64,000 bases of DNA from Welwitschia mirabilis (Eukaryota > Gnetophyta > Gnetopsida > Welwitschiales): the NCBI GenBank assembly GCA_051453625.1, contig JBOZIK010000001.1, positions 134,385,966 through 134,449,965 on the forward strand, read 5' to 3'. Positions 58,097 to 64,000 of the stretch are shown piece by piece (position 1 is the stretch's first letter; every line of letters begins with the position of its first letter). Under the pieces are notes generated by a model. The model had not been told where the DNA came from, made no database searches, and saw nothing but the letters and a program-made list of their open reading frames with translations. The translations under genes were made by a program, and so were the position numbers.

Positions 58097-60812
58097 TGTT
58101 ACTAGTTGAAGATTTTCTATCAAGGTGAAATTTTATTGTTAATCCTATAATAATAAAAGACACTTAGTATTATAAGTAAAAGAGAAGTTGTGACAAAAGA
58201 ATTATTTCAATAGAAAAATATTCAAAGGAAAGAAACCACCGAACACATGTTACCTGCAAGGAGAAAGGGCATACCAAGAATGAGAAAACAAATGTGAAGA
58301 AGAAACTTGAGGCATAAGAGGTATCTATAAAAGAAAAGTTAGAGAAAGTAATTTTTTGAAAGTCTGCTACAAATTTCATAAGCTTGGACACAAGTATTAT
58401 AAGTTTCCATTAAGCAAATAAGCTACACACATTAATGTCATCTTTCATCATGGTGAGATAAGGAGAGAGTTGCAAAAGAAGGAACTAAAAACGATTACTA
58501 ATAAAAAAGGAGAAAAGATGATTATTCCGAGAACTGTCATGTAAAACTATTAAGAAGCTTACATAATGAATAAAACTCTTCAAAGTTAGATGTAAGCAAA
58601 AGAACAAGGAATGAAAGGTTATAATTAATAATTAAAGCATTAACAACTTTATTCCTATTGAGATGGTGGAAAAGTTATGCTTAGAGACCATGTTTCATTC
58701 AATACCATATTGGCTTTGTTGGTTATAGAAGAGCCACAATGTCATAATTATAAAATAGTATTTGATAAACTTCAAAATCAATAACTTTCATGACCTAGTT
58801 CATTATGTTTTTTTCCCTATGGATACTTGTCATTTATAATTAGATAAACCATGAATATGATAAAAAATGCATGGATAATGGGCATATAAATACTTATATT
58901 ACAGTTGATAATAATGAAAAGAAATTTAAGTTGTTGTTAGTTCTAGAAGAGGTTACAGAAAATAAGATAGGTGTACATGTTTTGGGAAGAAAGGAAGTGA
59001 TAGATAAAATAGAAGAAGATGGTTAGGACATGGAAGTGGTTTTGAAGATTTCTTTAGAGTAGCAATTGAAGGGGTATCTAATAAAGTTGACATACGTATT
59101 AAAAACTTTAAAAATTACTTTTATTGATGATTTTGCTTCTAGTTTATCACCTTTTAAAAGCATAAATCATAAGATAGATCTAGTCTAGGATACTTTACTT
59201 AAAATAAAACATCATTTAGAGTAAAAGTACATGAAAGTTAAGATATAAGGAGATGGATATAGAAGTTTCTAAGTAAGGAATAGATTACATAAAGTTAATA
59301 ATTATCTTCTATTCTAGTGGTATTAATTCTTAACAAGGACAATAAGGAGTTTTACATGTGCATTGATTTAAGAGTTATCAACAAGATAACCATAAGGTGT
59401 TACTCTCCTATGCCTTCCATGAGTGATATTTTGGATTATTAATAGTTAAATCTACTTTTGGTAAGAGAGACTTGAATCATAACTACTATTTGTTCCATAT
59501 ATGAAAGGAAGATGAATGAAATATAGCTTTTAAGACTCAATTTAAATTGTATAAATGGTTGGGGATGCGATCATATCGATAAATTTTCTAAGTACATTCA
59601 TGAAGTTGTGCATTTTCAAAGTATCAATGAGGGAGAACATCTTTTTAAAAAAACATGATGAATACATGATTAGATATCATGGGTTGAATAAAGGCTATTA
59701 ACTAGTAAAGAGGTTATAACATTGGTCTAATACATATTCAAATGTGTAATAGATATGCATAGTTTATCTACATGTTAAAGGATAAAGGGAGGATTAACAA
59801 ATGTAGGATTGTACTTGCCATTATTAGTAACAATAATGTTATGGTAAAATCTATGGATTTCATCTTGGAATTTTCTCATTCGAATAGTAAACATGATTTC
59901 ATCATAATATGGTGAATATATTTAGCAAGATTAGATACTTTATTCCTTATGATAAAAAAAAATATTCTTCATGAATTACTACATTATTCATTAGAAATGA
60001 TATAAATTGTAATGGATTTCAAAAGATAATAGTTTTATATAGAGACATTAAGTCTATTTCTTATTTTCATAGGAGTATATGACACATGATGAATACCAAT
60101 TTGCAGTATTATTTACCATATTATATACAAATAGATGGATATCTAGTAATTGTGAATTATAACATCAAGATCTTGCTAATATGTTTTTGTAAAAGTAAAT
60201 TAACTAGGGGCATGCAAAATTTTATTATGTTAACTTAATGAATATAGTACAAACAAATTTTCATTTAAAGTAATACATGAATATCGCTTTAGGATGCTAG
60301 ATATGTTACATGATAACTAGCATATTGAATAATGATAAGGGACCATGCAAATAAAATTAAAAATCTCAATGAGTATGTACAAAAATATTTAGAAGCATTA
60401 AACTCTAATGCTAGGGATGAAATACACAAACATATAGGATGCTTAAGTTCTACAAGGTTAGTTCATGAAAAATTATAAAAATTATTTTACCAAGTTCTTT
60501 TGAATTAAATATTCCAGAGAATATGGATATTTAACTTATATTTAATGTTGCTAAATTAGTGAAGCGTCATGAAGAATTTATAAAAGATGAAGCTTGGATC
60601 TTAGAACTATAAAAATTAAATGAAGCAAGAAGATGGTGGATGAAAGACTGATAATTCTTAAAATCCATAAGAGATAGAGGCATAGGAAGGTGTGTAAGGA
60701 GTACTTAGTAAAATTTTTAGGAGATCACCTAAATGATGCAATTTAGATTTAAATTTTAAATTTTAAGGATGAAATTTAAGGATGCAGTTTAAAGTCATCA
60801 AGGAGGATGCTA
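58097..60812 (+). mobile_element. Ty3/Gypsy chromovirus gag-pol remnant
   Basis: TGTTACTAG right after the X LTR end may be a decayed TGGTATCAG primer site. A gag zinc knuckle at about 58363-58415 reads CYKFHKLGHKYYKF, with Phe replacing the second and fourth ligands (normally Cys). RT is at about 59140-59620: SINHKIDLV, LNKDNKEFYMCIDLRVINKITI, YSPMPSMSDILDY. The integrase core at about 60035-60190 includes RDIKSIS and QIDGYLVIVNYN. A chromodomain at about 60680-60750 reads KEYLVKFLGDHLNDAI. The polypurine-like CAAGGAGGA is at 60803-60811. Multiple stops occur. The chromodomain places it among chromoviruses, whose integrase targets heterochromatin. Confidence 0.75.
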
Positions 60813-61560
60813 AAGCATTCTTAAAATAAATAAATAAATAAATTCAAAATATGTTTTAGTTAGGGATATATTTAGTAAGATTTAACTATACTTATTTAAA
60901 AACTAAAATCCACCATGGGTAATTATCATGTAGGCATCATGTGTATTCATTTAAGTTAGCATGTATGAAGGGAATCTAGGTGTAACTAATATGTAATGAT
61001 TAGATGAAATGTAGGTGTAAGGAATATGTTATGTTTAGAGGGAATCAAGATGTAAGGAATATGCTAAATTTAGAAGATACTTTTGGTAAAACATGTTAAA
61101 GTTCAACATTAGAGAATTCCTTCATAGTTAAGATTCTTCTAGAAGCCTTATCAATAAGAGGATGTAATGATATGAAGAGTATGCTTTAAGAAGTTAGATT
61201 TAAGAAGGTAAAAGAGAGAGATATTAGAGTTGAAAGATTAATAGGAGACCTTTGTTAAGAACTTGAGAAGAAAGCTCCTTGTGTAGGATCATGGCTTGTT
61301 TGTTTTTCCTCTGGAAGGCTACCAAGCATTAAAGTAATAAAAGTGATAAAATTACATAGGTCTTATGGAAGCTCTTCTAATTATGATTTTAATTTGTAAG
61401 CTTGTATTTTTAGTATCATTAATATAAGTAGATGATTTCATTTCTTTTAATACCATATTCCTTACATTTTTCTTACATATTTCTTCCTTATTTTCTATTC
61501 CTTACTAAATTCTCAGGATTTTATTATATTAGATATACATCAAGGGGACAAATTTATAGT
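60813..61560 (+). repeat. LTR-like block after the chromovirus remnant
   Basis: It follows a polypurine-like tract and starts TGCTAAAGC. The phrases TGTAAGGAATATG and GGTAAAACATGTTAAAG resemble the LTR-like blocks at 27190-27250 and 35450-35510. Its start does not match family X, so the link to the preceding gag-pol is unsettled. Confidence 0.4.
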
Positions 61561-62620
61561 AAATATATAACTAAGAAGTAAAGTTATTTAAGAAAATTTT
61601 ATCTTTAGATGTAGAAAAGAAGTTATCTTTGAGACAACTCATAAAGATGGGATAGGGGAAATCTCTACAAATGATTCCATGTAAAGGAATATTAGAATTT
61701 AGACAATGTTGAGATTAAATATGAGGCATGAAAGAGCTATTCTAAATGAATGAGGTAGAAGACTCTAAGAATTTTGAGACCACTTCTATTTTCTTGCATG
61801 ATGTTGTAGAAAACTAGTGTAAAAAGTTCTAAATAAATGTTAAGAAAATCATTTTTAAACTTCTTAGAACAACATGAATGTATGGATTTAAGATAAGTTT
61901 GAGGACATTTTCACATAGGATTAAGATGATAAGAAAGATGAAAATTTTTTGTAAGGATACATGATAACGACAAAGCATGAGCATTATGAGATTAGCATAT
62001 ATGTAAAGAATAAATATAAAAAGAAAAGTGTAATTAAGAAGGAATGAAATTATACATCAGAAGAACTTTCATGCAACATAATGAGAAATAAATACTGAGG
62101 AAACAAATATTTTAAAATAAGTATAAGTGTAAAGATGAGGTATGCAAAGATATTATTAATGGTGATATAATAGATAATATATTTTATAGAGAAATGTTTG
62201 AAAAACTAAATCTAAAAACAATTGTTTTCATCTTTTTTTATACAACTTCTTGGATATAGAAGCATTTTTTTATCATCATTATGGATAAATTCCTAATAAA
62301 ATTTGTTATTGATAGCATTGATAATCAAGTTCACTATCATGTACTTTTCATGGATGCATGTAATTTATTTACATAGAAAGAACTTACTAGTATGAAACCA
62401 AGTGCCTACATAATGAAAAGGATAGTACTTATATTATCATATAAAGATATATAAAAAAACGTAAAGCTTTTCTAGATACACAAAAAATCCATGAGCATTA
62501 GAGGAAGGATGGATTTAGAAGATAGGAGAGAAAGGATGGGTATGACATGGCAATGATACTAAAGACATCTTGTGAAGAAGAACTTAAATATTTCTTTAAC
62601 AAAATAAAAATTTGTTAAAG
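61561..62620. other. AT-rich sequence, probably decayed gag/protease
   Basis: By position this should hold the upstream part of the Gypsy element whose RT starts near 62640, but no zinc knuckle or protease motif could be read with confidence. Confidence 0.3.
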
Positions 62621-63420
62621 GATTTACCTTCTATTTTATTGCCTATTAGAAGTATTAACCATTAGATAGATTTTTTTCCTTAGTACCTCTCATCCAAATA
62701 AGGCATTATGCCACATGACTCCTTATGAGAAAGAAAGAAGACTAGTATATAAATGCAAAAGTTACTACATAAGAGGTTAATTATATAGAGTTTGTCTTTA
62801 TGTTTTATTCTAGTGGTTTTGAATTTAAAGAAGGTAAAAATAGGAGTTACACATAGATATGAATTTAATATCCATCAACAAGATCAGCATAATATATATT
62901 TTTTTAATTCCATAAATGGATCATATTTTGGATTTCTTGATATGTGATTTTTTCTCCTTTAATAACTAAGATAGACTTGAAGAGTGGATATTAACAAATC
63001 CACATTAGATAAAGAAATGAATGAAAAACAATTTTTAAAATATAGAATATCTTATATAAGTAATTAGTGATGTCATTTGGTCTTATGAATGCTCTAGGTA
63101 CATTCAGGAGACTAATTACTGAAGAGCTAAATCCTTGTCTTAGAAATTTTATCATTATATTTCTGGATGACATTTTGATTTTTAATCATAGTCTTCAATA
63201 GCACAGAAGCATTTGAAATAAGTTCTTTAGAGATTAAAGGTGGATCAGTTAATGGTAAATATAAAGAAAGGTTCTATTACATAACCAAAGATAGTAGTTA
63301 TTGGGATTATTGTTTTCAAAGATGATATTAAAATGGATCTAGAGAAAACTAAGGGTATTGTACATTGCATCAAATCTATTTTATCCAAAGATGTCTGTAG
63401 TTTTCATGTTTTATAAAGTT
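62621..63420 (+). mobile_element. Second Ty3/Gypsy RT remnant
   Basis: LCHMTPYEKERR at about 62708-62745 matches the Y-R-M-T-P-x-E linker before RT. At 63065-63185 RT reads VMSFGLMNALGTFRRLITEELNPCLRNFIIIFLDDILIFNHS, keeping the catalytic LDD box. The sequence before it is full of stops and shifts. At about 63300-63370 the connection region follows (GLLFSKMILK, D-x-EKTKGIVHCIK-like). It is a different copy from the element at 58097-60812, since both contain RT. No LTR was identified. Confidence 0.7.
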
Positions 63421-64000
63421 TTTATAAAATATTATGTTTTATCATAAGACTTGTTCTCACAATTTCAAATTTTAGAATATTCTTATGTTCTTACATTAAT
63501 TACAAATTATTTAAAAAGGTAGTCCTTATGTTAATCCTAAATTATTATAAAAGGAAGATAAAACTATTAAATAGACTTATGATATTTATTAAATATATGT
63601 GTAAGTAATTGAAAGATAGATAAAGAGAGATGAAAATTTTTTTTTTAGGTAGATCTTATGGTTTTTTCTAATTCATCTTTTTTATGCTACATTTATTTTG
63701 ATAAGACATTTACTAAGATTAATTTTATGAACCTTTTTTTGAATTACTGTATTTACACAAAATTAACATTAATCTATTTACATAAAATAAATATTAATGA
63801 AAAGGCTAAGATAGTATCATGCATTTGAATTCAAAATAGGAAAAAGTTTTCTAACTGTATTTCTAACTATCTTAGTATATATAAATAGGACAAAATATAT
63901 CAAACTAGATTTAGTTACTAAAGGCATTGGAATTATGTTGTAAAGTTCCAATTGTAAGCACCTCACTACATGGGATATTTTACCATCATCCTAGATATGA
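63421..64000. other. AT-rich sequence to the window end, nothing recognised
   Basis: No domain or repeat was recognised. It may continue the preceding Gypsy remnant beyond recognition. Confidence 0.4.

Overview
The window looks like nuclear DNA from a seed plant with a large, repeat-choked genome. A gymnosperm such as a conifer fits best, but this is an inference from the AT-rich, old, nested retroelements and not from a diagnostic gene. Two 100-base runs of N (31442-31541 and 37206-37305) are assembly gaps. Almost everything is decayed transposable-element sequence. The only convincing intact host genes are two intronless paralogues at 23418-24071 and 31665-32318, each encoding a 217-residue C2-domain-like protein.

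Layout. 1-4.1 kb: a Copia-type LTR edge, a broken copy of the C2-like gene (585-868), a Ty3/Gypsy pol remnant that truncates it (866-3330), and a second broken C2-like copy (3756-4115). 4.9-14.8 kb: one nearly complete but dead Ty3/Gypsy element of Athila type. It has two LTRs of about 1.23 kb, a tRNA-Asp-type primer site, gag, protease, a reverse transcriptase with an in-frame deletion, RNase H and integrase. About ten copies of a hairpin-forming motif are scattered through it. 16.5-20.5 kb: two LINE fragments in opposite orientations; the forward one has a duplicated 3' UTR and a poly(A) tail. 23.3-36.3 kb: two collinear copies (about 4.8 kb each, 8.25 kb apart) of a segment holding the C2-like gene plus downstream Copia gag remains. 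36.4-48 kb: LTR remnants of two families (here X and Y), minisatellites and a GC-rich block region. Family X has LTRs of about 3 kb flanking an internal domain of only about 125 bp. 49.2-50.3 kb: a young 5'-truncated LINE insertion with perfect target-site duplications. 51.4-55.2 kb: a decayed LINE on the minus strand. 55.5-58.1 kb: the second half of an X LTR. 58.1-64 kb: two more Ty3/Gypsy pol remnants, the first with a chromodomain.

Taken together, the C2-like family is a local array of four same-strand copies (two broken, two intact) spread over 32 kb by segmental duplication and retroelement invasion. The retroelement genes are almost all disabled by stops and frameshifts, and no operon-like or pathway cluster is present. 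Boundaries and similarities were judged by eye. Percentages and ages would need alignments.
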